From Falsiphaeobacter marinintestinus (lineage in GTDB: Bacteria > Pseudomonadota > Alphaproteobacteria > Rhodobacterales > Rhodobacteraceae): 64,000 nt of DNA. Position 1 is the first letter of the stretch. Each line of letters begins with the position of its first letter. The stretch is from assembly GCF_007923355.1 (NCBI RefSeq), contig NZ_VOGO01000004.1, positions 1-64,000 of the forward strand. The letters run 5' to 3'. The notes below the pieces were generated by a model, which worked only from the letters and a program-made list of their open reading frames with translations, was not told the origin of the DNA and did no database searches. Positions 36,306 to 45,497 of this stretch are shown piece after piece. The position numbers and the translations under genes were made by a program.

Positions 36306-36683
36306 ATGACCGATCTTCAGGCCATCCCGATCTTGCTGACGCCGTCGATCCCGGAAACGCGCGCCTTTGCCGAAACACTTGGCTTTGACGTCGAATCCTT
36401 CGGCGATGGCTATGCCGTCCTGCGTGGCCACGGGATCGAGCTTCACTACAGCTTTACCACTCGCCCCGAGGTGTGCAGCGAAACCAGCTGCTATGTGCGT
36501 GGTGGCGGTATTCTGGCCCTGCACGCAGCCTTGCGCGCCCGAAACCCGGCACAACTGTCCGACATTGTCAGCCGCCCTTGGGGCATGACTGAATTTTACC
36601 TGCATGATCCACACGGCAACCTGCTCAAATTCGGGATGAGCACGGATGAGCTGCCATCGGATTTCCAACCCAATACGGAGTAA
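36306..36683 (+). CDS. VOC-family (glyoxalase/bleomycin-resistance) protein
   Basis: The product has 125 residues, with the start one base after the hmuV stop. The vicinal-oxygen-chelate pattern is visible: RAFAETLGFDVESFGDGYAV, HGIELHYSF and EFYLHDPHGNLLKFG. The His and Glu positions allow metal binding. Similar small proteins confer bleomycin-type resistance or act as dioxygenase-like enzymes. Its place inside a heme-uptake operon, between hmuV and exbB, hints at a role tied to heme or iron, which the sequence alone cannot settle. Confidence 0.75.
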   Translation: MTDLQAIPILLTPSIPETRAFAETLGFDVESFGDGYAVLRGHGIELHYSFTTRPEVCSETSCYVRGGGILALHAALRARNPAQLSDIVSRPWGMTEFYLHDPHGNLLKFGMSTDELPSDFQPNTE

Positions 36684-36690
36684 CCAAGGA

Positions 36691-37356
36691 ATGGACCTGC
36701 TTTCACGCTGGACCGAAATCGAAGCCTTTCTGAACAAGGGTGGCCCTGCCATCTGGGCGATCGCGATCCTGTCAGTTCTGACCACGGCCCTGATCCTGTG
36801 GAAGGTCTGGCGACTGATCCTGATGGGGGCCTGGGCCGGGCGGACCACTGAAAAAGCCGTGCAACGCTGGGCGGTTGGCGACCGCAGCGGCGCACGGGCC
36901 TTGCTGGACGGGCGTCGCTCTGTGCGGGCTGTAGTGGCACGGTCAGCCGTCACCGCGCGGATGGGGGGCGCGTATTCCGAAACCGAGATCCGGGAAGAGG
37001 TTGAACGCGTCGCCAGCGGCCAGCTGGCCCGCGCCCGAACGGGCCTGCGCGCATTGGAACTGATCTCGACCATCGCGCCTTTGCTGGGTCTTCTCGGTAC
37101 CGTTCTGGGCATGATCGCGGCTTTCCAGACCTTGCAGCAAGCTGGGGCCAAGGCCGACCCTTCAGCCCTTGCTGGCGGTATCTGGGAGGCGTTGTTGACC
37201 ACCGCTGCAGGCATGGCGGTGGCCATCCCGGCCGGTGTTGCGCTGACGTGGTTTGAAAGCGTCGCGGACCGCGCGCAAACCGATATGGAAGACGCGGTGA
37301 CCCGTATCCTGACCCGCCACACGCCCCCGCCCGCCATGGCTGCTGCTGCCGAGTGA
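36691..37356 (+). CDS. exbB: ExbB/TolQ-type proton channel protein
   Basis: The product has 221 residues with three membrane segments. One lies near the N-terminus (AIWAIAILSVLTTALIL) and two lie in the MotA/TolQ/ExbB core (LELISTIAPLLGLLGTVLGM and WEALLTTAAGMAVAIPAGVA). It is preceded by AAGGA. Together with the two ExbD proteins it uses the proton gradient to energise TonB for the heme receptor. Confidence 0.9.
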   Translation: MDLLSRWTEIEAFLNKGGPAIWAIAILSVLTTALILWKVWRLILMGAWAGRTTEKAVQRWAVGDRSGARALLDGRRSVRAVVARSAVTARMGGAYSETEIREEVERVASGQLARARTGLRALELISTIAPLLGLLGTVLGMIAAFQTLQQAGAKADPSALAGGIWEALLTTAAGMAVAIPAGVALTWFESVADRAQTDMEDAVTRILTRHTPPPAMAAAAE

Positions 37357-37360
37357 CCCG

Positions 37361-37738
37361 GTGAAACTTGGTCCCACCCATATCCGGCGCAAGCCCAGCC
37401 TCACGCCGATGATCGATGTGGTGTTTTTGCTGTTGGTATTCTTCATGCTGGCGGCCCGGTTCGGGCAGGACGTGGTGATCGACCTGCCGCTAACGGGGGC
37501 CTCTGAGAAACCATATCAGGGCCCACCGCGCCTGTTGACGATCCTACCGAACGGGCTGGCCCTGAACGGGGTGCCCACCGACCTTGATGGCGCCACCGCC
37601 CGGTTAGAGGCGATGGTGGCCGAGAAAACCGATGCTGTGATCCTGCGTCCGCGCGATCAGGCCGATCTGCAGCGGGTCGTGACGGTGATGGAACACCTGT
37701 CTGCGGCTGGCTTCGACACGCTTGTGCTGGTGGACTAG
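37361..37738 (+). CDS. exbD: ExbD-type protein 1
   Basis: The product has 125 residues from a GTG start. It has one N-terminal membrane helix with the conserved Asp (SLTPMIDVVFLLLVFFML) and a periplasmic ExbD/TolR domain. It is a partner of ExbB. It overlaps nothing but lies four bases after exbB. A second ExbD follows directly. Confidence 0.9.
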   Translation: MKLGPTHIRRKPSLTPMIDVVFLLLVFFMLAARFGQDVVIDLPLTGASEKPYQGPPRLLTILPNGLALNGVPTDLDGATARLEAMVAEKTDAVILRPRDQADLQRVVTVMEHLSAAGFDTLVLVD

Positions 37739-37741
37739 GCC

Positions 37742-38125
37742 ATGCGGTTCGCACGCCCCCGCCGTAGGCCCAAGGGCGAAAGCATCATCCCGATGATCAA
37801 CGTGGTGTTTTTGCTGCTGATCTTTTTCCTGATGACGGCCCGCATCGTACCGCCTGAACCGTTCGCGGTCGAGTTGCCCGAAGCTGCTGTTGAGACCCCT
37901 GCCGAAGGTCAAAGTATCCTCCATATCTCGGCAGAAGGGGACCTTGCTTTTGGCGGGGCGCAGGGGGAAGAGGCCGTTCTGGCAGCTTTGGCCGGGTTTG
38001 ATCCGGACGAACCGCTGATGCTGCGCGCTGACAAAACCGTGCAGGGGGCAGTCATTGCGACACTCCTGCCGAAACTGGCCTCAGTCGGCATTCGGCAGGT
38101 CAAACTTGTGTCCGCAACGAGGTAA
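37742..38125 (+). CDS. exbD: ExbD-type protein 2
   Basis: The product has 127 residues. The helix reads SIIPMINVVFLLLIFFLM. The channel Asp of ExbD (PMIDVVF in copy 1) is replaced by Asn (PMINVVF). If that Asp is needed for proton flow, this copy may be a structural partner in a mixed ExbB-ExbD1-ExbD2 complex. It starts three bases after copy 1. Confidence 0.85.
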   Translation: MRFARPRRRPKGESIIPMINVVFLLLIFFLMTARIVPPEPFAVELPEAAVETPAEGQSILHISAEGDLAFGGAQGEEAVLAALAGFDPDEPLMLRADKTVQGAVIATLLPKLASVGIRQVKLVSATR

Positions 38126-38129
38126 CCAG

Positions 38130-39317
38130 ATGCGCACGGTTTTTGAAGTTTCCGCCTTTGCTCTGATCGCCGCTGGTCTGCACTTTGCGGTCTGGACGCC
38201 AGATCAGGATGACGGTCTGGTCAGCGCGGGGGACGGTGGCGAAGATCTGGTGCAACTGATGGCGTCGAACGCGTCAGTCGCCAACATGGTCGACAGTTGG
38301 GACACCCCGCCCGAAATGCAAAACGCTGTTGCCCCAGCGCCTGAAACCCCGGTTGTGAAGACCGCGCTTCCAGTTCCGCCGCAACCGACGCAACGCCCGA
38401 CAGCCACACGGCCACCGCCAAAGGCGGTTACAGCACCGTCTCAGGAACCGTCTGTGGACAAGGTCGCCTCACCAGCCCCCGCTGACATTGTGCAAACCCA
38501 AGCCGCACCGGTTCACCCGACAGCTCCTGCCGCGCAGCCCAGCGCGTCACTGCCGGATATGCCAAAGCCCATGATGTCGATCCCGACCCTGACCGCCCTG
38601 CCGGGGCACACCCCGATGTCGCCACAGGCTGACTCGCCGGTTCCAGACATATCGTCACCGCCCCCGCGCGATGTCGCCGACGTGTCGCCAAATGCTGAAA
38701 GCCCCGCGCCATTGCGTTCGGCGACTACGCCGCCCAGACCGGCTGCGCCGCAACTGTCGCCGCCGCCACCCGCGCCTGCGACGTTGGCCATGTTAACGCC
38801 GGATGCCATGCCCCAGGCGGATATGGAAACAACGCCGCCAGCCCCGGGAATTCGGCCCAAACAGCGTCCGGCAGCGGCCAAACCGGCACCGAGCAAGCCG
38901 AAACAAGCCAAACAAACGCCCGCGAAGAAGTCCGCGTCCCAAGACTCCATTCAGATCAACGCACGCAAGGCGCAGGGCAGCGGTGGTGCCTTGGCCAAGG
39001 GCGACAATGGCACCGCCAAAACCGCGACCTTGTCGAAATCTAAGCGCACATCGCTTGTGAGGAAATGGGGCAGTCAGATCCGTGCCCGCGTCGCCCGCCG
39101 GGTTCCGAAGGGGGCAGGGCGCGGCACAGCCGTTGTGCGGATCACCGTGTCAGGTCAGGGGCAGTTGCTGGGCGCAAAACTGGTTAAATCGTCCGGCAAC
39201 GGTCAGATCGACCGGGTGGCATTGAATGCCGTCAAGCGTGCCGGTCAGTTCCCCGCCGCCCCTGCCGCGCTGAACCTGTCCAAGCGCAGCTTCGATCTGC
39301 CGATTGAGTCGAAATAG
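38130..39317 (+). CDS. tonB: TonB-family energy transducer
   Basis: The product has 395 residues. The ATG at 38130 gives an N-terminal membrane anchor (VFEVSAFALIAAGLHFAVW). A long Pro/Ala-rich periplasmic spacer follows (about residues 65-290, with PPPKA and PPRPAAPQLSPPPPAP runs). The C-terminal TonB domain covers about 305-395 (RVPKGAGRGTAVVRITVSGQ, VALNAVKRAGQFPAAP). It reaches across the periplasm to the TonB box of the heme receptor. It is the last gene of the hmu/exb operon; its stop lies only a few bases from the convergent dehalogenase stop. Confidence 0.85.
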   Translation: MRTVFEVSAFALIAAGLHFAVWTPDQDDGLVSAGDGGEDLVQLMASNASVANMVDSWDTPPEMQNAVAPAPETPVVKTALPVPPQPTQRPTATRPPPKAVTAPSQEPSVDKVASPAPADIVQTQAAPVHPTAPAAQPSASLPDMPKPMMSIPTLTALPGHTPMSPQADSPVPDISSPPPRDVADVSPNAESPAPLRSATTPPRPAAPQLSPPPPAPATLAMLTPDAMPQADMETTPPAPGIRPKQRPAAAKPAPSKPKQAKQTPAKKSASQDSIQINARKAQGSGGALAKGDNGTAKTATLSKSKRTSLVRKWGSQIRARVARRVPKGAGRGTAVVRITVSGQGQLLGAKLVKSSGNGQIDRVALNAVKRAGQFPAAPAALNLSKRSFDLPIESK

Positions 39318-39319
39318 CC

Positions 39320-42300
39320 TTACAGATCCAGCGTGATCGTCTCGACCCCTTCGGCGGCGCGGCTTTGACAGGTTATGATCTCGTGTTCCCGTTGCGCATT
39401 GGACAGAACAAAATCGCGGTGTTCGACCTCGCCTTCAAGAAGGCCGCATTTGCACACACCACAGATGCCGTCCGAACACTTTACGTCCACATGCAGGCCG
39501 TTTTCGTTCAGCACATCCGCGATCGTCTTGTCTTCGGGCACCGCCAGTTCCTTGCCCGTGCGGGCCAGCTTTATGGTAAAGGCATGGTTCACATAGTCTG
39601 GCTGTTCCGGAACCGAGAAATACTCAAGATGCCTGGCCTCGTCGGGAAAACCCTGACGATCAGCCGCCTCTATCACCCCATCCATGTAGCGATCCGGCCC
39701 GCAGGTATAGACATGCCACCCCGCCTTATACCCGGACAAGACCTTGTCCAGATCGGCGCGGTTGCCTTCATCCGAGAAATGGTACTGTACCTTGTCGGCC
39801 CAGGGCATCGCTTGCAGGTCTGCGACATACCCGGCATCCGCGCGGCGACTGGCAGAATAATGCAGCTCAAAGTCGTGCCCCAGCGCGTGCAGTCGATGCG
39901 CAAAAGCGATCATCGGCGTGACCCCGATACCGCCGCCCATGAGGAAGGTTTTTGTCGCTGTCTCATCCAGCTCAAAATGGTTGATGGGTTTTGAAATGAA
40001 CACCCGTCGTCCTTCGGTAAAGATCCGGTGCAGCATCTTCGATCCGCCACGCCCTTCGTCTTCGCGCAACACGCCGATCTGATAGGTGCAGGTGTCGGAT
40101 GGATTACCCGACATTGAATACTGCCGCAGATATTCCGGCGTGACCACCACGTCGAGATGCGCGCCTGCGGTCCAGTCGGGCAGGGGGCTGCCATCCCATG
40201 CGGTGAACTCATATTTCGTGACATCCGCCGACATCCGGTCGACCTTGGACACCCGCGCCATGACCACCGGCGGGTCACTGAAAGTTGGGCGTTCATGGGC
40301 CAGCCCGTCGGTGTCGCCGCGCGCCAGCCGCTCGCGGTACTCATCGGCGCTGATCATATCCTGATAGGCCTGAATGCCGGCCTCGCGATCCATCGGAAAC
40401 GGATAAGGCCACGGCCACGGGGCAAGGTTGGCCGGATAGACAGCCAATGTCTGATCTTCGAATTTCAGGTCCAGATCGGTTTGCAGGTCGCGGCGGTTGA
40501 TCGGCTGAGCGGGTGCCTTGTAAGCGCCGTCTGGTTTCAGCTCCAGATCCCACCACCATTTCTTGGCATCGTTCAGCCCGCCATGGCCCAGTTTGTCATC
40601 CAGCCTGGCCAGCACCGGCGCGGCGCTGGGCACGTTCGAGGCAAGCCAGCGAAACGGCTTTTCCGCAAACAACCCCTCAAGGTTCCAAGGACAGGTTTTC
40701 ATACACCGGCCACACATCGCGCCGCCTTCGGTTGTCACCCGATAGGTTGTGCATTTCTGGCTGTCGGATTTCCAGATCTCATAACCGTTGAACATCCGTT
40801 TTGGCCCGGCGGTGATAGCGCCCGACGGGCATTCGCGGGCACATTTGTTGCAGTTCTCGCAAAAGTTCTGCAGACCGAAATCAATCGGCTTGTCGTGTGC
40901 CAGCGGCATGTCGGTGGTCACCACGCCGGATTTCAGACGTGGCCCCAGCAGCGGGTTCAGGATCACCTCGCCAATCCGGCTGACCTCGCCCAGACCCGAC
41001 AACAGCAACAGTGGCGGTTGCAAGACTTCGCCATCCATCACGCTATGTGCCTTGGCCGAATAGCCCAGGTTGCGGATCTGTTTGGCGATGACGCCGCCCA
41101 ACAGCGAAAACCGCAGGTAGGCACGCATCGACTGGGCAACAGCGATCCAGTCATCGCCCGATGCACCCTCCATCGTTTCATACCCCTGATCGATGATCAT
41201 GCTGATGGCCTGATCATGCGGCGGGATCAGTTCGGCGCCAGTGGCGTCATGGCTGTACCACGTCCAGTCGGGGCATCGCGAAATCCCGACTGCATCAACG
41301 CCCAGAAAATAGCTGGCGGCTTTGACGTTGATCGCGTTCTGCTCGGCCTCGGTCGGTTTGGAAGCGACCTGCTCAGGCTCTCCGTCTTGCAACAACACGA
41401 ACGCGCCCAGCATCCGTCGTTGGGCAAAGGCATGTGCGCTTTTGCGGGCGTACCAGCCGCCTGTGGCGCTTTCCTGCACCTTTTTGCCCAGCTCTCCGAA
41501 CTGGCCGCGGGCAAACATGTCGGTGCGTTTGGGCACCCGTGCGACCCGCTCTTCGTCGATGTAGGTTGTCGGCGTCTCGACCCGCTTGAGCTTTTCGAAC
41601 GGATGCGCGCCCTGCACGTAGTCGCGCCGCGCATAAGGATCGCCGTTCAACGCCCCCCGGATCGATCCTTTGCCCAGCCACCAGGACGGCCCGCGCGTGC
41701 TGAACCACGGCTGGTCCCTCATCGCGGACAAGGGCTGATCAATCGTCATTTCCATATTCGTCGTCACGACGGCCAGCCCAAAGCCTTCTCCAATCCAGGG
41801 CGCGACAAGGCGGCCATCTTCGACGGTGGCCAATCCGGCCTGAACCGCCAGCATGTTAAGATCAACATCAGACGAGGTCGCGCTGTGCGCCTTGGCCCGG
41901 AACCCCAGCAGGTGCAGATAGCTGCTGAGGATAACGGCCGTCTCGGTGGCGCGCAGCGCAGACCGGTGGTCTTGTGCATCTGCAATCCATGATCCGCCCG
42001 GCTCATCCGCGCGGGGGGTGCGGTTTTGCTCATAAAGGCACACGATCGCATGGGTATGCGTATCGATCGGAGTCGGTGGCTGTTCGATCGAATCCTTCAG
42101 CCCCGCCATGATTTCGTCAATGCCCGAGGCCAGCGTCTTGGTCTGCTTGGTGCGAATATCCTCGGCCAGCCGGTCAATGTCTGGGTTGCGCGTTGGCGTG
42201 TCCAGATGCGCGGCATCGGGCAGGCGGCAAACCCCCATCATCGCGGCGTCCTGAAAGTAACCGAACGACTTCATGTGATTGGCCCGCTCGACCGGGTCCG

Positions 42301-42538
42301 TAGGCGCAGCAGCGGGGTTTGGATTGACCAGCCCGTCGCGGATAACATCCATCATCGCCTGATATTCGCCCATCGCGTTGACCAGCGAATGCGGCGTGTC
42401 CAAACGACGGAAGTCCAGCGTCAAAGCAGGCGGTACGTTGGTCAGATCCGGGGCGACGTCGGTCCGGCTCAACCGTTCCAGCGGATAGGGGCCCAGATGA
42501 AATGGGCGGTCCTTTGTTGAAAAGAAGCGCAATCCCAT
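39320..42538 (-). CDS. rdhA: Self-sufficient reductive dehalogenase: RdhA fused to a phthalate-dioxygenase-reductase-like module
   Basis: The product has 1072 residues from the ATG at 42538, which has AAGGACG upstream; an in-frame Met 14 codons earlier lacks such a site. Residues 1-700 match the catabolic reductive dehalogenase type known from NpRdhA and BhbA. They contain a cobalamin-binding core and two [4Fe-4S] clusters. The first motif is C560-x2-C563-x2-C566-x3-C570-P and the second is C596-x12-C609-x2-C612-x3-C616. Residues about 755-980 form a ferredoxin-reductase fold (flavin RQYSMSG, nucleotide GGGIGVTPM). The C-terminal ~90 residues are a plant-type [2Fe-2S] ferredoxin (CSDGICGVCKC). 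No Tat signal is present, so it is cytoplasmic. It would use NAD(P)H to strip halide from an organohalide, probably an aromatic one, under oxic conditions. The substrate and the heme-locus link are unknown. Confidence 0.85.
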   Translation of the reverse strand: MGLRFFSTKDRPFHLGPYPLERLSRTDVAPDLTNVPPALTLDFRRLDTPHSLVNAMGEYQAMMDVIRDGLVNPNPAAAPTDPVERANHMKSFGYFQDAAMMGVCRLPDAAHLDTPTRNPDIDRLAEDIRTKQTKTLASGIDEIMAGLKDSIEQPPTPIDTHTHAIVCLYEQNRTPRADEPGGSWIADAQDHRSALRATETAVILSSYLHLLGFRAKAHSATSSDVDLNMLAVQAGLATVEDGRLVAPWIGEGFGLAVVTTNMEMTIDQPLSAMRDQPWFSTRGPSWWLGKGSIRGALNGDPYARRDYVQGAHPFEKLKRVETPTTYIDEERVARVPKRTDMFARGQFGELGKKVQESATGGWYARKSAHAFAQRRMLGAFVLLQDGEPEQVASKPTEAEQNAINVKAASYFLGVDAVGISRCPDWTWYSHDATGAELIPPHDQAISMIIDQGYETMEGASGDDWIAVAQSMRAYLRFSLLGGVIAKQIRNLGYSAKAHSVMDGEVLQPPLLLLSGLGEVSRIGEVILNPLLGPRLKSGVVTTDMPLAHDKPIDFGLQNFCENCNKCARECPSGAITAGPKRMFNGYEIWKSDSQKCTTYRVTTEGGAMCGRCMKTCPWNLEGLFAEKPFRWLASNVPSAAPVLARLDDKLGHGGLNDAKKWWWDLELKPDGAYKAPAQPINRRDLQTDLDLKFEDQTLAVYPANLAPWPWPYPFPMDREAGIQAYQDMISADEYRERLARGDTDGLAHERPTFSDPPVVMARVSKVDRMSADVTKYEFTAWDGSPLPDWTAGAHLDVVVTPEYLRQYSMSGNPSDTCTYQIGVLREDEGRGGSKMLHRIFTEGRRVFISKPINHFELDETATKTFLMGGGIGVTPMIAFAHRLHALGHDFELHYSASRRADAGYVADLQAMPWADKVQYHFSDEGNRADLDKVLSGYKAGWHVYTCGPDRYMDGVIEAADRQGFPDEARHLEYFSVPEQPDYVNHAFTIKLARTGKELAVPEDKTIADVLNENGLHVDVKCSDGICGVCKCGLLEGEVEHRDFVLSNAQREHEIITCQSRAAEGVETITLDL

Positions 42539-42885
42539 GATGTCCGTCCTTCCAGTCGAAACGCAGTCGATCACGGGCATTGAACAACAAGTTAAACATA
42601 TGAGCCACCCCGAGTTTGTTTATTCCTCAACGCGCACCATGCCGACACCCCGGTTGGATTTGTTGCGTCGCTGGATGCGACAGCACATGAAACGGGAACC
42701 CCAAAAATCGGGCAGATCGCTGAACACCTTGTCGCACAGGTCAAATTGTCTCTCGCTGGCAGGTTGTGATCCCCCCGGTATCGGCAGATCATCGCCCCGA
42801 TTCCGCGTGATACCGGTCGTTGGCTGCGTCGCACCACCAATTCGTGCAGCCTGCTGCCCCGCCGCGGCACCAAGACAGGTGCACC
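42539..42885. promoter_or_regulatory. Divergent promoter region between dehalogenase and P-type ATPase
   Basis: These 347 bp hold no supportable gene. The part near 42580-42630 is AT-rich and may carry the dehalogenase promoter. I looked for a cobalamin riboswitch, which would suit a B12 enzyme, and saw no B12-box-like core. No regulator gene is adjacent. Confidence 0.4.
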
Positions 42886-45483
42886 ATGGTGACTGATACC
42901 GAAGTGACCTCATATGGGCTGACCACGCAAGACGCTGAAAAGCGGCTTGCCGAATTCGGCCCAAACCAGATTTCCGAAACCCGCCGCGTGTCGCGGCTGG
43001 CGATTTTTGCGCGGCAGTTCACCAGCCTTCTGATCGTGATCCTTGTCATCGCCGCCGGTATCGCTGCAGCGATGGGAGAGCTGATTGACGCCGGGGCCAT
43101 TCTGCTGGTTGTGCTGCTAAATGGCGTGCTGGGGTATGTGCAGGAATGGCGGACCGAAACCGCGCTGGCCGCCCTGAAACGCATGCTCACGACCGAAGCC
43201 CGTGTTGTCCGCGACGGGCATCAGGTGGTTCTGGACGCGCGCAAGATTGTGCCCGGCGACCTTGTCATCCTCGAAAGCGGCGACAAGGTGCCCGCCGATA
43301 TGGATCTGATCTCGGCGCAGCGGCTCAAGGTCGATGAAAGCGTTCTGACCGGGGAATCCGTGCCGGTCCTCAAGACAAACGATGGCGATGATCGCGTGCT
43401 GTTCATGGGGTCCAGTATCGTTGCCGGTCGTGCCGAAGGGGGGGTTACGACGACCGGAACCGCCACCAAGTTCGGCCAGATTGCCGAACTCACGGCCTCG
43501 ATCGATGTGAACCAGACCCGCCTTCAGGCCCAGCTTAGCCGATTGGCGCGTCTTCTGGGGGCCGTTGCCATTGGTCTGGCCGCGCTGGTGCTTCTGGCGG
43601 GCGTGTTGGTGGGCAAACCTATTGACGAGATGTTCATAACCGCCATCGCACTGTCTGTCGCCATGGTGCCCGAAGGCCTGCCTGCTGTGGTCACGATCAC
43701 GCTGGCCCTTGGTGCGACGGCCATGTTGCGCCGGCATGCGCTGGTGCGTCGATTGCAAGCGGTCGAAACGCTGGGCGCGGCCACGGTGATCTGTACCGAC
43801 AAAACCGGAACCCTGACCGAAAACGCCATGACCGTGTCCGAGGTCTGGACCCCCATCGACCGCTATGACGTCACCGGCACGGGCTATGACCCCGCAGGAC
43901 ATATTGCACGCGATGGCGCGCGGGTCCGGCACGGCGATGATCCGCATCTTGCCCGCCTGCTGAGCGCGGCCATCGCTTGCAACAATGCCGAGATCTATCG
44001 GCTTGATACCGAATGGCAGATGGTGGGCGATCCGACCGAGGGCGCTTTGGTGACGCTGGCCTATAAGGGCTGGGCCCCGCTGCCGGATGCCGCAAGCCGC
44101 GTCTCCGAACGCCCCTTTGACGCTGACCGAAAACGCATGAGCGTGGTCATGCGCGACGCAGGCACGCTGACGCTGATGGCCAAGGGCGCACCTGAATCTA
44201 TTCTGGATGTGTGTTCGTCTGTTATCGCAAAGGACGCTGACCCCGCCCCTCTGACGCCCGAGGCAAGAACCAATATTGAACAGGCCGCCGAAGCGCTGGC
44301 GGCCAAGGGTCGCCGGGTTCTGGCTTTGGCCGCGCGACCGGCGCAAGCCGACGACACGGCAGAAGAAAACCTGATCTTTCTGGGCCTTGTCGGCATGATC
44401 GACCTGCCGCGCCCTGAGATCCACGGCGCGTTGCGCTTGTGCCGCCATGCCGGCGTTCGGGTGATCATGATCACCGGAGATGCTCAGAAAACCGCTCGCG
44501 CCATTGCGCTGGATATTGGTCTCGATGTCGACGAGGTGCTGACCGGCGCGCAGCTTGATCAGATATCGGACGACGAACTGACCGCGCGGCTTGCCCGGAA
44601 CGTCCATTTTGCCCGCACCGCGCCCGCTCACAAGATGCGCATCGTCAAATGCCTGCAGGCGCAAGAACAGCTTGTTGCGATGACAGGTGACGGTGTGAAC
44701 GACGCCCCGGCCTTGCAGCAGGCCGATATCGGCATCGCGATGGGCACGCGCGGCACCGATGTCGCCAAGGACGCCAGCGACCTTGTGCTGCTGGATGACA
44801 ACTTTGCCACCATCGTCAACGCCATCGAAGAAGGCCGCCGCCAGTTTGCCAACATTCAGCGGTTTGTCCGGTATCTTTTGTCGTCCAATGCGGGCGAGGT
44901 TGTGGCGATCCTGGCCAACCTGTTTCTTGGCGGTCCGCTGGTGTTTCTGGCGACGCAGATCCTGTGGATGAATCTTGTCACCGATGGGGTAACGGCGGTC
45001 GCGTTGGGGATGGAGAAATCGTCCCCTGACGTCATGGAGCAACCGCCCATCGCCAAGGATCAACCGATCCTGGATGCGCCGGGGCTGGCACTGATCTTTA
45101 TGTTCGGGCTGTACACAGGCTCGGTCAGCCTGTGGGTGTTCTATAGCAATCTGGCGCAGGGCGAAGATTTGGCACGGACCATGGCGTTTACGGCCATGGT
45201 GGTTTTTGAAAAGGCCTGTGTGTTCGCCTTCCGCTCGTTCCGGCTGCCGATGTACCGGATCGGCTATTTGTCGAACGTGCCGTTGCTTTTGGCTTTGTGT
45301 GTCATGCTCTGCCTTCAACTGGCTGCTTTGTACTGGTCGCCGCTTCAGGCGGTGCTGCACACGGTGCCGCTGACGGTGTCACAACTGGCGAAGATTGGCC
45401 TGCTGGCCCTGCCTGTGATCATCGTGCCGGAACTGGTGAAGCTGTCCGGTATCCTGAAGCGCGCAAAGACCAAGGCGACGTGA
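42886..45483 (+). CDS. Ca2+-type cation-transporting P-type ATPase
   Basis: The product has 865 residues. The ATG at 42886 was chosen over an upstream TTG. The P-type hallmarks are TGES (actuator), DKTGTLTEN with the phosphorylated D305, PEGLP in the fourth helix, and MTGDGVNDAPAL. The helix-five motif SNAGEVV and helix-six NLVTDGVTAVALG resemble the SERCA/PMCA-like P2 subgroup. It pumps a cation, most likely Ca2+, out of the cytoplasm. It diverges from the dehalogenase gene and has no obvious partner. Calcium export could matter for a cell that secretes several calcium-binding RTX proteins, but that is only a thought. Confidence 0.85.
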   Translation: MVTDTEVTSYGLTTQDAEKRLAEFGPNQISETRRVSRLAIFARQFTSLLIVILVIAAGIAAAMGELIDAGAILLVVLLNGVLGYVQEWRTETALAALKRMLTTEARVVRDGHQVVLDARKIVPGDLVILESGDKVPADMDLISAQRLKVDESVLTGESVPVLKTNDGDDRVLFMGSSIVAGRAEGGVTTTGTATKFGQIAELTASIDVNQTRLQAQLSRLARLLGAVAIGLAALVLLAGVLVGKPIDEMFITAIALSVAMVPEGLPAVVTITLALGATAMLRRHALVRRLQAVETLGAATVICTDKTGTLTENAMTVSEVWTPIDRYDVTGTGYDPAGHIARDGARVRHGDDPHLARLLSAAIACNNAEIYRLDTEWQMVGDPTEGALVTLAYKGWAPLPDAASRVSERPFDADRKRMSVVMRDAGTLTLMAKGAPESILDVCSSVIAKDADPAPLTPEARTNIEQAAEALAAKGRRVLALAARPAQADDTAEENLIFLGLVGMIDLPRPEIHGALRLCRHAGVRVIMITGDAQKTARAIALDIGLDVDEVLTGAQLDQISDDELTARLARNVHFARTAPAHKMRIVKCLQAQEQLVAMTGDGVNDAPALQQADIGIAMGTRGTDVAKDASDLVLLDDNFATIVNAIEEGRRQFANIQRFVRYLLSSNAGEVVAILANLFLGGPLVFLATQILWMNLVTDGVTAVALGMEKSSPDVMEQPPIAKDQPILDAPGLALIFMFGLYTGSVSLWVFYSNLAQGEDLARTMAFTAMVVFEKACVFAFRSFRLPMYRIGYLSNVPLLLALCVMLCLQLAALYWSPLQAVLHTVPLTVSQLAKIGLLALPVIIVPELVKLSGILKRAKTKAT

Positions 45484-45497
45484 ACGCGGCCCGTCCG

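Noticed and set aside
42539-42885. Possible cobalamin riboswitch in front of the dehalogenase
   Set aside because: No B12-box-like core or supporting helices could be seen in the 347 bp, so none was called.
43117-45360. A 747-codon open frame on the minus strand opposite the P-type ATPase
   Set aside because: It is rich in His, Arg and Gln in the way of antisense frames in GC-rich DNA. It has no family, while the plus strand has full ATPase motifs.
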